NCBI GenBank assembly: GCA_963573305.1
Contig: OY754329.1
Span: 136,263,422 to 136,327,421, forward strand
Source of the DNA: Pyrrhosoma nymphula
Lineage: Eukaryota > Arthropoda > Insecta > Odonata > Coenagrionidae
DNA length: 64,000 nt
Direction of reading: 5' to 3'
Under the pieces are notes generated by a model that did no database searches, had not been told where the DNA came from, and was given only the letters and a program-made list of their open reading frames with translations. This document shows, piece by piece, positions 12,129-23,001 of the stretch (its first letter is position 1; each line of letters starts with the position of its first letter). Both the position numbers and the translations under genes were made by a program.

Positions 12129-13936
12129 TGTCACAAATCATTTCCCATTGTTGGAAGCAATCCAACTAACCCAAATTTAGTGTAAGAATTCAATTAGAAC
12201 AAATTTGTATTTGTTCGACAATACACGAATTACTATTATAACATGGGTAGCCCCTGTCGTCTTTGAACCCGAGAGACATGATTTTAATACGTAAGTGACC
12301 GATAAATATATTTCCGCTCCATCAAAAATATTTATGCAACCATTAAAACAAGGCGAGATGAGATTATTTGGTGAAGATTATCAATTATATAACAATGCAG
12401 CAATTATCCATTTAGGTTGCCCGCCGAATGGTGTTTGTATAATTGCGGGAAATACCACCGCGCTTGTCCATTTGAGTAAGTAAATTTCGCATTATTCGCA
12501 AGAGTGAAATTGTCGTAATTAATATTCTTTTCACAAAAAGAATTAGTCATAAGCAGACTAAAAGGTCAGAATTAAGTGCGAATCTAGGATTTGTACAAAC
12601 TTAAGGCACTTTATGATAGTTTCCCTAGATGATATCAAAATGGATTCTAATTCTAAAATATTCGAAGATTACGGAGATATATATTATAGATATATATGTT
12701 GAAATGGCAGTGAAATAAGAATAAAATTTACTTCATAATCCATTGGTCCATAAATGTTTAGAATCAACTAAAATGACAGGATGAAAATGAATAATAACTT
12801 ACATTTTTTATCAATGAGTAACGTATAATATAAATAGTACGACATGTTATTAAATTCAATTTTGAAAAATGCAGATCTTCCATTAAAGCTTGCAAAACTA
12901 AATTATGCATGCAAATACGCCTTGGAGTTTCTCGGTCCTCAATTAAATATTTCAAATTTTATACGAATTGAATGTATATTGTCCCTTTCATTCAGCGCTG
13001 AGACCATTCCTTACTTTAGAGAAAATATAAGTTCAAGTACGAACCCTAAATGTAACTCTTCTTTGCACTAAATTCTTGGACTTGATTTGGACCATTTAAG
13101 CATTTAGTGGAGGGTAGGGATCGTATCTATTTTAATCCAATTTGCCTCTTGTAAAGTCCCGCGTTAAAATGCCCGCGAATGAATTCATACAGCCGTTTAC
13201 TAAGGTTTCCAGAGACATATTTAACTAATACAAAATAAGCAAACAATTTTGCGAATCACATTGCTCTTTCAACTAATGTTTCGATTTTGCATTTAATACG
13301 ATAGGTCATGGGTTATAAATATCTCTTTATTCATACGAGTGTTAACACATTTCCCGGTGGTGATAAAATGGCATATTTTGTGCCTAGACACTTTCAAACG
13401 TTTTTGAAATTCGGGGAGGGGGAAACTCATTGGCGCAAGCGCAGAAGCATGGATTAACCATAGATTTGGCAACGTGTAAAATTCCACTCGGAATTTCATA
13501 CGATTGGAAACTGAGTCTACGAATGGAATCGAAATGAGTTATACAATCGCAATTCCGAATTGTTGCTGATTCCATTCGTAACGTCTTCGGAATCCCGATT
13601 CCATTCCGAACTGAATCACCAAAGTTACACAATCGACCCTCAGCACTTCACTTGAAATTGTCGCGTCGGGACAAAACGTGATTCGTAGCAAATAAAGTCA
13701 ATATGGATAATCAAGTCGGCCAGTTGAGGCATGACTGTATGGAAATTAATCATGATGCAAAGAGAACACTTGGTACCAAGATTTTAGGGACGCGACTATT
13801 TTTTTAGGACAGTGGCTGCAATAGGTATCCCTGTCCTATTTCCCATTATTTTATCATGTCATTTTTCCATCCCTGAGCAATATAAGAATTTGAATTGCCG
13901 CCAATCCGAGCACACGGCAGTGGCAAGGCCCATAAC
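12129..13936. other. No gene recognised; possible Harbinger right flank
   Basis: Short frames at 12295-12483 and 12844-13071 lack recognisable domains. The segment 13470-13640 is rich in GGAAT/ATTCC motifs and contains AAAGTTACACAATC, which in reverse resembles GATTGCGTAACTTT at 6336-6350 on the left of the Harbinger pair. This is a weak hint at matching subterminal regions. Confidence 0.35.
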
Positions 13937-14040
13937 CATGTCATCAATCACCATTGTATTGTTTATATATGCCTAAAATTTCATGGTTCTATATCGCTAA
14001 ATAAGAAAGTAAATCGTGGTTCTTTGTGTCTATGCACGAG
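13937..14040 (+). repeat. Direct repeat, left copy
   Basis: About 100 bases containing CCATTGTATTGT, AAATTTCAT and GCTAAATAAGAAAGTAAATC recur in the same orientation at 14838-14940. The copies are clearly related but diverged. They flank the Penelope-like remnant at 14133-14784. Confidence 0.7.
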
Positions 14041-14132
14041 ACACGCTCAATTACGAAGTTTTGAGCCACAGCAGGATTGACAATTTTTTCCGGAGTCGAA
14101 CTGAGGACCGTAGACTTAAAGTTCAACCATGT

Positions 14133-14196
14133 TGGGAGTAAAGGATTGAACACTGCAGCTTCCACTTAGATATTTATTAAACACGACCATGGTTTC
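14133..14196. repeat. Inverted repeat arm, left
   Basis: Pairs with 14721-14784 reversed. It includes GGAGTAAAGGATTGAAC, CTGCAGCTTCCACTTAG and ATTAAACACGACCATGG. I see one or two mismatches across about 64 bases. Confidence 0.85.
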
Positions 14197-14220
14197 GTAG
14201 CGGTGCTACATCATCAGGTG
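14182..14220 (-). ncRNA. Hammerhead-ribozyme-like motif (type I layout)
   Basis: Read on the minus strand, the segment runs CAC, CUGAUGA, U, a 5-bp hairpin GUAGC-ACC-GCUAC, GAAA, a 3-bp hairpin closed by an AU loop, GUC, then GUG. CUGAUGA and GAAA are the conserved core boxes, GUC is the canonical cleavage triplet, and the flanking CAC and GUG can pair as stem I. The order matches a type I hammerhead with the very short stem III reported for Penelope-like elements. The extra U after CUGAUGA departs from the strict consensus, so activity is uncertain. Predicted cleavage would fall immediately after GUC. Confidence 0.6.
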
Positions 14221-14390
14221 AACAGTAAGTCTAGCATAAGTGGTATATATAGTACAAAACCGTTGGGAAAAGTGGGGGGGGTGGAAAGGAAGAGGTTAAA
14301 GGAGGAGAAGGGAAGGAGGGAGGTGGGGTGGGGGTGGGGTGTAGTTGTTGGAGGTGAGGTGACTCAGAAAATCCAGCACAACCAAGGGGT

Positions 14391-14722
14391 CTAATCTGCG
14401 TCCCCTCGAGAAGGGAGTAGGGCAGCGGTTGTCTCAGTGGGTGGGTAATGGGTAAGGTAGGGAAAATGCAGGAGGGGAGAGCGTGAGGGATACAAATGGT
14501 CATTGACGAGTTGTTTTGTTGTGAGGTGACTCAGAAATTCCAACTCTTCCAAGGCGTCAAATCTCCGCCCCTTCCTCTCGAGGTGTAGGGCCTTTGGGAC
14601 GAATTCGCTGTTGTGGCCTTCGTCCAGCAAATGTTTAGCGAATTGGGAGGTCTCCTTCCTATTTATGAAGCAGGCACGGTGTTCTGCTGCTCTAGTGGCA
14701 AACTTCCTCCCTGTTTGGCCGG
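14391..14722 (-). pseudogene. GIY-YIG endonuclease C-terminus of Penelope-like element
   Basis: The minus-strand frame reads GQTGRKFATRAAEH, then RKETSQFAKHLLDEGHNSEF and LHLERKGRRFDALEELEF before degenerate sequence and a stop at 14391. The G-Q-T-G-R, R..EH and S.FA.HL...H blocks are the second half of the Penelope GIY-YIG domain, which nicks target DNA for insertion. The GIY..YIG strand that should come first is absent because the inverted arm joins just upstream at about 14721. The fragment cannot encode a functional enzyme. Confidence 0.75.
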
Positions 14723-14784
14723 AACCATGGTCGTGTTTAATAAATATCTAAGTGGAAGCTGCAGTGTTCAATCCTTTACTCCCA
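14721..14784. repeat. Inverted repeat arm, right
   Basis: Reverse partner of 14133-14196. It contains only the 3' half of the hammerhead-like motif (AACCATGGTCGTG) and lacks the CTGATGA box. Confidence 0.85.
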
Positions 14785-14837
14785 GTATGATTGACTTCCA
14801 CAAAGTATTGCCTGAAACTGTGTCGTATTTCAACCTT

Positions 14838-14940
14838 TCTATCAGTTACCATTGTATTGTCTATGATTACCTCAAATTTCATAGCTATACATTGCTAAAT
14901 AAGAAAGTAAATCATGGTTCTTTGTACCTATGTTCTCCGT
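14838..14940 (+). repeat. Direct repeat, right copy
   Basis: Same-orientation copy of 13937-14040, sharing CCATTGTATTGT, AAATTTCAT and GCTAAATAAGAAAGTAAATC. Confidence 0.7.
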
Positions 14941-14999
14941 TTATTTGCACGCAGAATTCCTGCCGCGATGGTGACTCAAGATGGCAGATTACATTGGAC

Positions 15000-17850
15000 A
15001 AGTGCGTGTCATGATCTGTTGTTCTTTATGGACCTTGGGCAGCGAGTTTAACATGTGGTGCTGCTCGTGAGTGTTAACCTAAGGGAAATGCTGCCAAGAG
15101 TTAGGAGAGTGCCAGAGGGAAGAATGCACTATCATTCACGCATTTCACACATTTGATGCATCACATTCGTCAACGCTGATTTTCGAGGTGTCTGTTTCTG
15201 TAAAAAGTTTTGTGGATGCAGTTTTTTGCCATCGTTTGTAAAAACAAATTCCATTTTTCCTTGGGAACCGGGGCCGAGGTTTGTAACATCGTAAATTTTG
15301 TATTTTCGAAACTTCGTATTATGGAATAGTGCCATGTATTTGGTATAGGCTTTTGGTCGGGACAGACAGTTTTGCTTCATATAATCGAAACTTAGTAATA
15401 TTGTGCTTTGTATCATCGAGTTTCTACTGTAATTGGTAAAAATAAATAATGCCCTGCTGAGTAGACCCCTGGGATTCTATACACCTAGTCCAGTGGTCCT
15501 TCCTTTCCTCAGAGCAATGGTGTTTTTTTTTGTGTATGACAGGCAGCTATTCCATTATATGTTGTTATATCGCTCCATTGTGGCTTTCAAAACTGGATTC
15601 TTTCAGGGTTGTTTTCATACTTGGGATTAGACAGAAATCACAAAAAAATCTTGTCAGAGCCACAGAATTATTGTAATAATTGCATAATTACATGCCCTGT
15701 TAGGTATCAAGTGTGTGGAATGAGCTGAAGCAGTGTCGTAATGATGTCACTAGTTCCTTGTTGCACACAGCTCAGTCTCTTGCTTTAAAATGCATCACAA
15801 AGATGATGGAAGACTTCTCAGTAGTACCTCCTTGTAGATTATCTGACGGTCTGGTGTGTATTCATGATGCACAATGCCCTATTAGTTGGGGAAAAAAAAC
15901 CTGACGGCTGGTCCATTGTCTTCTAGAAGGCATGAACATGACCATCTTTGAAATGGTCGTACCAATGTTAAATCTGCTTAACCACCATTGCGTCAATGGC
16001 GAAAGATTTTAGAGTTATTGAATAGGTTTCTGCATGTGTATCCCCAGTTTAGCTTGATGCAGTAATGCTGCTCCAAATTTTCAGTCACCGTAAGGGAAAT
16101 GAGAACTTGACAAACTCATTGTGCACAGCTTTGCTCTCTCACAACTGCTGGCGTGACATGCGGCACTCTATTGAAACAAAAACGAATTTCATTAAACCTT
16201 CTTATAGAACTAGGTTAAGTTCTTTGAAATTGTCGCATCTTGTAAAATTGTGGTACATATACGAAACAAATAAAAAATGGATAATACAGTTTCGTTCCTC
16301 AATGTCAGCACATAAATTTGAATTCAGTACAACAATGATGCTTATTTTTTGTATTCTTTTATTTTTATCTATTCCTAAGTTCTATTTTTATTTTGTTAAA
16401 ACATGGGATGAAATAAAGTGAATGGATTTATCATAAGTGTCATTTATCAAATTTGCATTTCAGGTTGCCAGTTCCTACATTCAACCTGCTTCATCGGCTG
16501 AGGTCATTTCACGCTTACTAATGGACAACAGCACTTGTGAATAATTGAGGATTCTCACCTTCGACTTTGTGTGGAGCATACCAATGAATAGTGGATATTG
16601 ATTAGTACACTGTTGCCATTCAGATTGCTTGAAGGCATTCCTGTTGAAATGTTAATCCAATGTGAGGAAAATTTCATGGGGAGGCGAAACCTTATCCAAA
16701 TACATGAATGTACTGGAACATTCTTTGAGAGTGGTTTCTGCATCATTTATAGCTGAATTGTAATGACCTATGGATTTTGAACTTTCTTGGACCTAAAACC
16801 ACTAATTGTTCTCAAAACTAGCTGAAAGGTGTACTTGTGTGGTAGATATTGAATATCATAGTTCATGTTTGAATGGTCTCTCCCATTCCTGCTCTTGTTA
16901 TTACATGGTTTGAGGATGTGTGGAGTATGTGAAGTCTCACTGAGTGCTACCTGTGGTATATTATAGATCAGAAAAGAAAAAAAATAATGTAATGTAAATT
17001 TTTTCATGCATAATTCACGTGTACTCTATATTTTTATTTTGTCTTATCTTTCTGGTTAGGTTTTGATGGATTGTCTACTCATCCATTACCCATTTTGTAT
17101 CTCCACTATTTCTTCACATGATTTTTAACTTGAGTTCAGCATGTTTTCTCTTTCAGTTTTACTTTGTTAATGCCTATCCTGTGCGACAATGGGACACTTC
17201 ACACATGGCACACTTTCATCCTATCTCCCTCACTTTTCCCTGTTCCCTCCCCTTTACATGACTGGTGTCCTAACACCCCCTTCCACGTGCTTCAGTGGTG
17301 GCTTTAGGGGTGGTATGTTGTTTGATGAATATTGAGGTATGCACTAATTATATCATGCAAAACCAATGTACATTGGTTTGGGGGTGATGATGCTGTTGTA
17401 GAAATGTTCCTCTTGGGAACACTGGTATTTATATTGTGTGCAGTTCAAGGTTTTTACCATGCCTCTATCCTTAGGCAAACTTATGTCAACTCTTGTGTCT
17501 GTGTTATACATTGATTGAATTCAGTTTTCTGAAGAGGTGAAATTTTTGCTTCCTCAGGGTCTTATCTGGTTGGCAGTGCTGTCTGTTGGTACTCTGTAAT
17601 TCCCTCACAATGTATAGAAAAATAAAATTTCCTCAGTCACTTAGTAAGGTCTTGGAAAATACACTTGCTGATTCCGTTCTCTCTGTAGGTAACTTCTGTG
17701 TGGAGGACCATGCACACGTTAGTGGTAAGTGCTTCAGTGGTAGTCGAAAGAGAATCAGTTTGTCTTGCTTCAAGATTGGAAAGTAAATGGTCATCTGAAT
17801 TGGGCAGCATATAGAAAGGATATGTAATGTTAATTTCTGCTTGCGTTTGC
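15000..17850. other. No gene recognised
   Basis: Only short frames without domains are present (for example 15713-15904 and 16065-16421). Composition is mixed AT-rich. I see no terminal repeats, tandem arrays or RNA genes. Confidence 0.45.
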
Positions 17851-17940
17851 ACCCCTGCGGGTTGGGGGAATTAGAATCCGCCCGCAGTATCCCTGCTTGT
17901 CGTAAGAGGCGACTAAAAGGGTGGGTAGAAAACCCAAGGA
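17851..17940 (+). repeat. Solo 5'-leader motif of D-type LINEs
   Basis: This stretch matches the first roughly 90 bases of LINEs D (52140) and E (63441), including CCCCTGCGGG, CCCGCAGTATCCCTGC, TTGTCGTAAGAGGCGAC and TAAAAGGG. After AACCCAAGGA the similarity ends and no ORF1 follows. It is either a relic of a related LINE or an element that reuses the same leader. The potential structure is kept here: the TGCGGG/CCCGCA pairing and the GTCG..CGAC hairpin. Confidence 0.75.
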
Positions 17941-19171
17941 ACAAACTAATATGTGCAACTCTGGTGACTTGTTAGTTTTAGAGAAATACGGGTGATTGCT
18001 GTAGTTATAAGAATCTGCAGCAGAGCCTTGAAAATATGACATTAGTGACAGTAGTTACCAGATTTTTGGAAATTTTTTTTAAATATTTAAGTACCACTGA
18101 AAACAGCTCTAATATGGCCTTTATGTCGGGGTATGGATTTACACTTAAGAGGGATTTTCAATGTATAAATATATATTAATAAATGGGTGTCTTCATTTTA
18201 AATGTTATTTACAAACACAGTTACATCTATTGTCATGGGATTAAGATATGCCCCTCAGTTTCTTCTGATGAAATGCCAGCAATGATGAAGTTGCTGTGGC
18301 TATAAATTTTCTTACAAACCCCACCACTTTCATTTGTGTAATGGTAGCAATGAAGAAAAAGAGTAGCCACAACAGTGGCTTTGTCAATGTTGATGCTGGT
18401 ACATTACGGCAATGTTGATGCTGCTATCACCTCTTAAAAGCCCTGAAATACAGAAATTTGGTGAAAGTACACATTTCTCATGGTATATCAATTATTCGAT
18501 CAATATTCAATAAACTCAATTTAAAGATGACAGTTAAATTTGTTTATATGATACCAGCACCCATGCTTTTAGAATTTTCATTCGTGGAAATAGTTATGTA
18601 TCTAATTGTTTAGAAGAAATATGCACAAATTAAATAAATACACAGCGAAGATAATATTTGCAGCACCATCCAGATAGTGTGCTATTGCTAAAAGAAAGAA
18701 AGAAACCAGAAGAAGTGACAATAGTGTAGTAAACAGTTACAAGGAAAATTCTTATAAATAGCAATTTTATAAAATTGAAAAAATTAACAACTTATATAAA
18801 CACAAGTATAGAATAGCAATAATCATGAAAACAACAATAAATATGAACAAATAGTGTGGGAATTAAGGTATATCTTACAAGAAATTGTAAAAAGCAAGAG
18901 AAAGTGCAGAAGAAGAGATCAAGATAAAATAATAAGTATAACAAAAAGAGTGAAATAAACAAGGAACATTTTTACAAATAGAAATTCTATAAAATCGATA
19001 AACTTAACAAAAAATTAATATATTTAAAATAAAACAACATTATAACAATAAACATGAAAAATCAGCGTTGAAAAGAAAGTATTTACAAAAAATAAGAAGA
19101 AAACAACAGGGAAGAAGAAATTAAGACAATCAATATAACAAGACATGAAATAAAGACAATCATTGCGTTAA
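17941..19171. other. AT-rich sequence downstream of the Ulp1 domain
   Basis: No gene was recognised. The part 18480-19170 is strongly A-rich on the plus strand, which would be the 3' flank of the minus-strand MULE composite. The left terminus of that element must lie in or beyond this region, but I could not find it. Confidence 0.45.
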
Positions 19172-20075
19172 CTACTTAAATCCTGTGATCATGTCATACA
19201 TATACTTCCTATATCTGTTTGGATCAAATGACTCTGCTGTCGACTGTCCTAATATCACTCTTTCAGCATACCAAGAAACAAACACTCCACAATTGTGACC
19301 ATCTTGTTGCTGTGAATGCTCTGGTCGTAAGACTTTCCAATCATTTTCATTACCTCCAAATTTGGCCTTTAACACTGTAATCCTATGTATTGCATAATAT
19401 TTGTTGGGATTTACAGCATCTGCTGCAGGGTCATAGAAATATACTTTTCTAATGTGTGGCCAGGCAACAATAAGCATCCAGTGGGAATTGGAGATATTCA
19501 AAGGAAAAATAACCTTTGTAACACAAGAGTCTACCCTGTCAAAGATAGTCATTGGCCTATCAAGAGGAATTATCCCTGTCACATATTGGGAAATCACTGG
19601 ATCTACTGTTACAACTGAGGGAACACAGACTGAAATCCTCCATAAAAAAGCTGTAATGACAGTGACATACAGCCAACCTCTTTGAAAATCTGGAATGACT
19701 CTTTATTCTACGAACTTCCTCCTGTGGTATATTAAAATCCAAGGATTTTAGTTCAAAAGCTTTTAGCGAGAATGAGCCAGCCTTGCAAACTTCCATGTGC
19801 GGATTTCCATCATATGCCATCTGGGCAGTGAAACAGCCCTCTTCTTTGACTAAAAGTGCCATCCTGATTTCTCTTCTTCTGGCAGTGCCTGGTATTTTAA
19901 AGATATTATTTGCCAGTCGTTGGGTTTTACTCAGGGGCTTTAATTGTATTTGAGGGCTGAACTTTGCATTGGGAGGTATATCTTCTGCTTTCATTGCTGC
20001 TGGAATGCAGTTGCCTTTGTTATATTCAATTGCACCTTCACGCTTCTCAGCAAGTAGCTTTAACGATTTGTACAT
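19172..20075 (-). pseudogene. Ulp1/SENP-type C48 cysteine peptidase domain
   Basis: The catalytic part (19597-19172) shows NSHWMLIVAWP (His), VYFYDPAAD (Asp) and QQQDGHNCGVFVSWYAE (oxyanion Gln and nucleophile Cys), ending in YMYDMITGFK and a stop. This is the full catalytic set of the Ulp1/SENP fold, which cleaves SUMO or a SUMO-like modifier from proteins in the nucleus. The preceding part (20075-19690) is a linker with no recognised domain. A frame change near 19600-19690 separates linker and protease, so the block is probably not translated as one chain now. It is the last domain of the MULE composite; similar proteases occur in other transposons. Confidence 0.8.
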
Positions 20076-20159
20076 ATATGGATGTAATACAGGTGAGTAC
20101 TACTGGCTTAAGATCTTTAATTTATCTAGAAGCTGAGTGATTACATAAATGTTTTGCAC

Positions 20160-20568
20160 GTTAGACTGTTCTACATGGCAATCCTTGGATGTAGCGGCAC
20201 ACCTAAACAGTTTCTTGGGAGAAACAACTTGGTTTGACTCGGGAGTAGGCACAGGTGTTGGCCTCTTTTGGACAACAAATGAATGGACCTTGTGGACATG
20301 CTTGCAAAGAGTGTAGTTGTTAGGACAAGAGCACTTATAAATATGGCAACAAAGGTCCCAACAAGATAACTCATTACACTTTATAAAACAAATGAGGGAG
20401 GAGGCACTCTTGCGATATATTTGTTACTATGTAAGCTGCAGAGGGGTCTGATTGTGATCTAACATGCCAAACATTTTCTTCAGATGTGGGTACAAAATCT
20501 TTATCAGAGATTCTAAGCCCTTTTATATGGTCACTGGTATGGCGACCTTGAAATCCCAATGGTGGCAT
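20160..20568 (-). pseudogene. SWIM zinc finger region of MULE transposase
   Basis: The minus-strand frame reads KCSCPNNYTLCKHVHKVHSF near 20345-20285, a good C-x-C-x(n)-C-x-H SWIM finger. Before it lies RISDKDFVPTSEENVWHVRS, SDPSAAYIV, the usual strand leading into SWIM. A Pro-rich tail (VQKRPTPVPTPES) follows. SWIM fingers sit just after the DDE domain in MULE transposases and are thought to bind DNA or protein. The frame changes near 20374, so this region is also disrupted. Confidence 0.7.
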
Positions 20569-20569
20569 C

Positions 20570-21993
20570 TTAAGTCATTCTTTTGTACGTTAGTCCCAAA
20601 TGAATAGTCTTATGAATTGTAAGCAGCACCTGAATTAAATCATCTAGACGCCTATTCACTTTCCTATTTATATAATGGCTCTTCAATCTATTATGATATG
20701 TGTCAACAAACATATTAGTGTCAGTATTGGCATGAGGAAAATTTCGATAGCACATAGCCCACTTCTCTTTCTTGTTGCAGTAATAATCTTTGAAATATTT
20801 TATGAATGCACTAGCTGAATCCGTATATTTGGCCAAGAATGATGTTAGCATGACATTAAAGGTATTATCATTTTTTCCTCAGTTAAAGTTTCCAAAACTT
20901 CATTAATTTATATTATAAGGTCCTTGTTTTTGATTTTCTGCTGAAGATTTTTATGCCAGTTTCTTTTCACATGCCACAAAAAAAGTAAATGCTTAGTTTT
21001 ATAACCAAACACATTTCTCACCAAACACATTTCTCACGGCATTACCAAGAGCTTCATCACTATCTGTCATGACAGCATTTATGTACATGCAAATCAGGAG
21101 ACCTCATGATGCTTTGCAATAAGTAAGTTAGTGTTTCCTCATCTAAATGACTTGTTATAAAATGAGCTACAGAGTACCCAACACCATACTCATCTGGGAC
21201 AAGAAGGTTCAACAAATGAAACTTGTATTGGTTAGTGCCATGAGTGGAGTCAATGCATAATATCCTGCCACATCCTACTACCATTTCTTCTAACTGAAGC
21301 CTCTGCTGAATACCCAAAACAAAAAGATCAGTTGCATGGGGCAAATCATCTAGACCTTAATCACCTACGACCGTTCCTGAATCCAGGGGTTTATAAACCA
21401 AAATAGAATCATTGGCTTCAGCTAGCATTCCATTTACTATTAAATGAACAGCAATGGCATCATCATCACTAAAGTGCTTTTTTAAGCTTAGTTCATACTT
21501 CATTTTGTTTATTTGTGTGGAAGTAATGAAATGTTCTTTAAGGGGTAGCATATCACTAAAATTGAGATTATCAGGTTGAAAACACTCTTGAATTTTGTGC
21601 TGTTACATTTTTCTCTAAAAGGGAATTAATTTGAAATTTAGTACTACTGTCCCAGCGATAAAATTTGACATTCTTAAACTCATGCTCATGGTTGAGTGAA
21701 TTCACATACTTAACTGACACACCAGCTTCATTAACTTAGACCAACATCCGAGCTATGCAGTCACTGTTAGGCATGCGACCAAATTTCCTCCTTCTATTAG
21801 TTTTATTGACAACTTTGGCATTCTTGTGGTGGTTGTTAAATTTACAGATGTAGTAAAGGAATTTACTACCACGAATTACATGCTCACCATTGTGTTTTAC
21901 CAAGGACATGTTATTAAGCCGACAGTGATTACTTTTCCAAGCATTGAATTCAGACATCTTTGAACTCATATTCTTCCACACAAATATCCTCAT
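20570..21993 (-). pseudogene. MULE-type DDE transposase core with FAR1-like N-region
   Basis: From 21993 downward there is a FAR1/WRKY-GCM1-like zinc region (EFNAWKSNHCR.., YYICKFNNHH, NSDCIARMLV, then SLNHEHEF), followed by the RNase H-like core. Catalytic strand 1 is RILCIDSTHGTNQY (first Asp), with LLVPDEYGVGYSVAHFITS after it. The second Asp is in VMTDSDEALGNAV after a frame change near 21070. A FLWHVKRNW block precedes FPHANTDTNMFVDTYHNRLK, where relatives I recall have Glu in the TxN..ES position but this copy has Asp. LDDLIQVLL follows. A stop ends the frame at 21357 and several frameshifts occur, so the transposase is inactive. Confidence 0.75.
21005..21036. repeat. 16-bp tandem duplication inside the DDE core
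   Basis: CCAAACACATTTCTCA is present twice back to back (21005-21020 and 21021-21036). Sixteen bases is not a multiple of three, so the duplication shifts the frame between the second-Asp block and the FLWHV block. With one unit ignored the two blocks are in the same frame. Confidence 0.85.
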
Positions 21994-22911
21994 GATGTGA
22001 ACTTTGCAAATGACTGATCATAACCGAGTGGCTTTGAAATTTAATACTGCAGTGGTGGTGGGGGCATAATACATACTGGCTTGTTGCATTGCAATTTCTC
22101 CTATGCCTGCTGTAAGAGTGTTTATTTGAATACGACACCTGGCATATGGGGCACACTCTTGGATACGATATAAAATCTTTGTTTTCAATCTTTGCACAAC
22201 TTACTTTATGGTGACAAAAGGAAGATTCAGTGGCATAAACATTATTGCAGGTGTCACACTTTCGAGGATAAATAGACTGCTTTGTAGCAACTTCCTCTAA
22301 TGAACCACCATTCTGAAATTTAGCAGCTAACTTGCCCAAAGACAGCTGCGTACCCTTAAATCTACCTGCACACATTCTTTGGCAGTTTGACAAGTAATTT
22401 TATCACTGTAGGTGGTAGGTACGTAAGGTTTGACGGGCAGTGGTGATGGGAGGCAGAATGTAGAAGATAGTTGGCACTTCTTAGTGCTAGGATGGGGTAT
22501 TACAGCATATAAAGGTGGGTCTGCTCTCAGTCTATGCTGACGTTCGTCATCTATCTCTTTTTGGAGGTATGATTTGCAACCTGATAGTGCAGAAGAAGTT
22601 TTCAGGGAAGGAGAAAATGTTGTAGCATTGAATCTCTTCTTGGTATAAGAAATTTTGTTATTGAATTTTGATCCTTGAAGAATATGAGAAGGCTTTTCAT
22701 CAGATTCATTCAAAGAGGACAGAGCCGACCTCCGATTACAAAGAGGAATGTGGAAAGATGCATCAGTACTCATTGAAACTTTAGGATTCTTTTGGCAGTG
22801 ACGCTTGCCTCTCCTTACCACAGTGATAAAGTCATTGGGGGAAGATGAGTGATCAGGGGAAGAAGAGTTATCGGGGAAAGATGCTGATGATACACTTTTA
22901 GGATGCTGATA
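21950..22911 (-). pseudogene. C2H2 zinc-finger N-region of the MULE composite
   Basis: A Ser-rich stretch (22911-22400, with NDFITVVRRGKRHCQ) leads, after a frame change near 22380, into LGKLAAKFQNGGSLEEV and zinc-finger-like units: CDTCNNVYATESSFCHHK, CPICQVSYSNKHSYSRH and CPHHHCSIKFQSHSVMISH. These C2H2/C2HC units would bind DNA, presumably element ends. A second frame change near 21965 separates HHEDICVEEYEF from the downstream EFNAWKS block. The 5' continuation lies at 36589 and up, beyond LINE C, in the same frame. Confidence 0.7.
22899..22911. repeat. Target site duplication of LINE C, 3' side
   Basis: TAGGATGCTGATA, identical to 36576-36588. The two copies bracket LINE C exactly and lie inside the MULE composite reading frame. 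Confidence 0.9.
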
Positions 22912-23001
22912 GATTAGATTAGTAACTTGGTGGAGTTCCTCCAAGGAGGACCTGGGGCACTTAGACCTAATGGTCCATTGTGCTAACCACCGTGTCTGTG
23001 G

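Larger units (their letters stand above)
14133..14784 (-). mobile_element. Penelope-like element remnant with inverted terminal copies
   Basis: Between two inverted arms of about 64 bases (14133-14196 and 14721-14784, nearly identical when one is reversed) lies a minus-strand frame encoding a GIY-YIG endonuclease end. A hammerhead-like ribozyme motif overlaps the left arm. Penelope-like elements carry a C-terminal GIY-YIG domain, partial or inverted terminal repeats and hammerhead motifs in those repeats, so all three signs agree. The reverse transcriptase is missing, so this is a 5'-truncated copy with an inverted terminal segment at its 5' side. Interior positions 14353-14408 and 14521-14583 are also similar to each other, suggesting a local duplication. 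Confidence 0.75.

Noticed and set aside
12295..12483. Small plus-strand gene
   Set aside because: 62 codons, no domain, no splice context and no repeat in the window.
6336..13640. Exact terminal inverted repeats of the first Harbinger
   Set aside because: Only ATTG(C/T)GTAACTTT is shared between the two flanks and no TTA/TAA-type 3-bp duplication was found, so no boundary is claimed.
14231..14503. Proline-rich protein on the minus strand
   Set aside because: Low-complexity antisense reading of a G-rich stretch inside the Penelope remnant.
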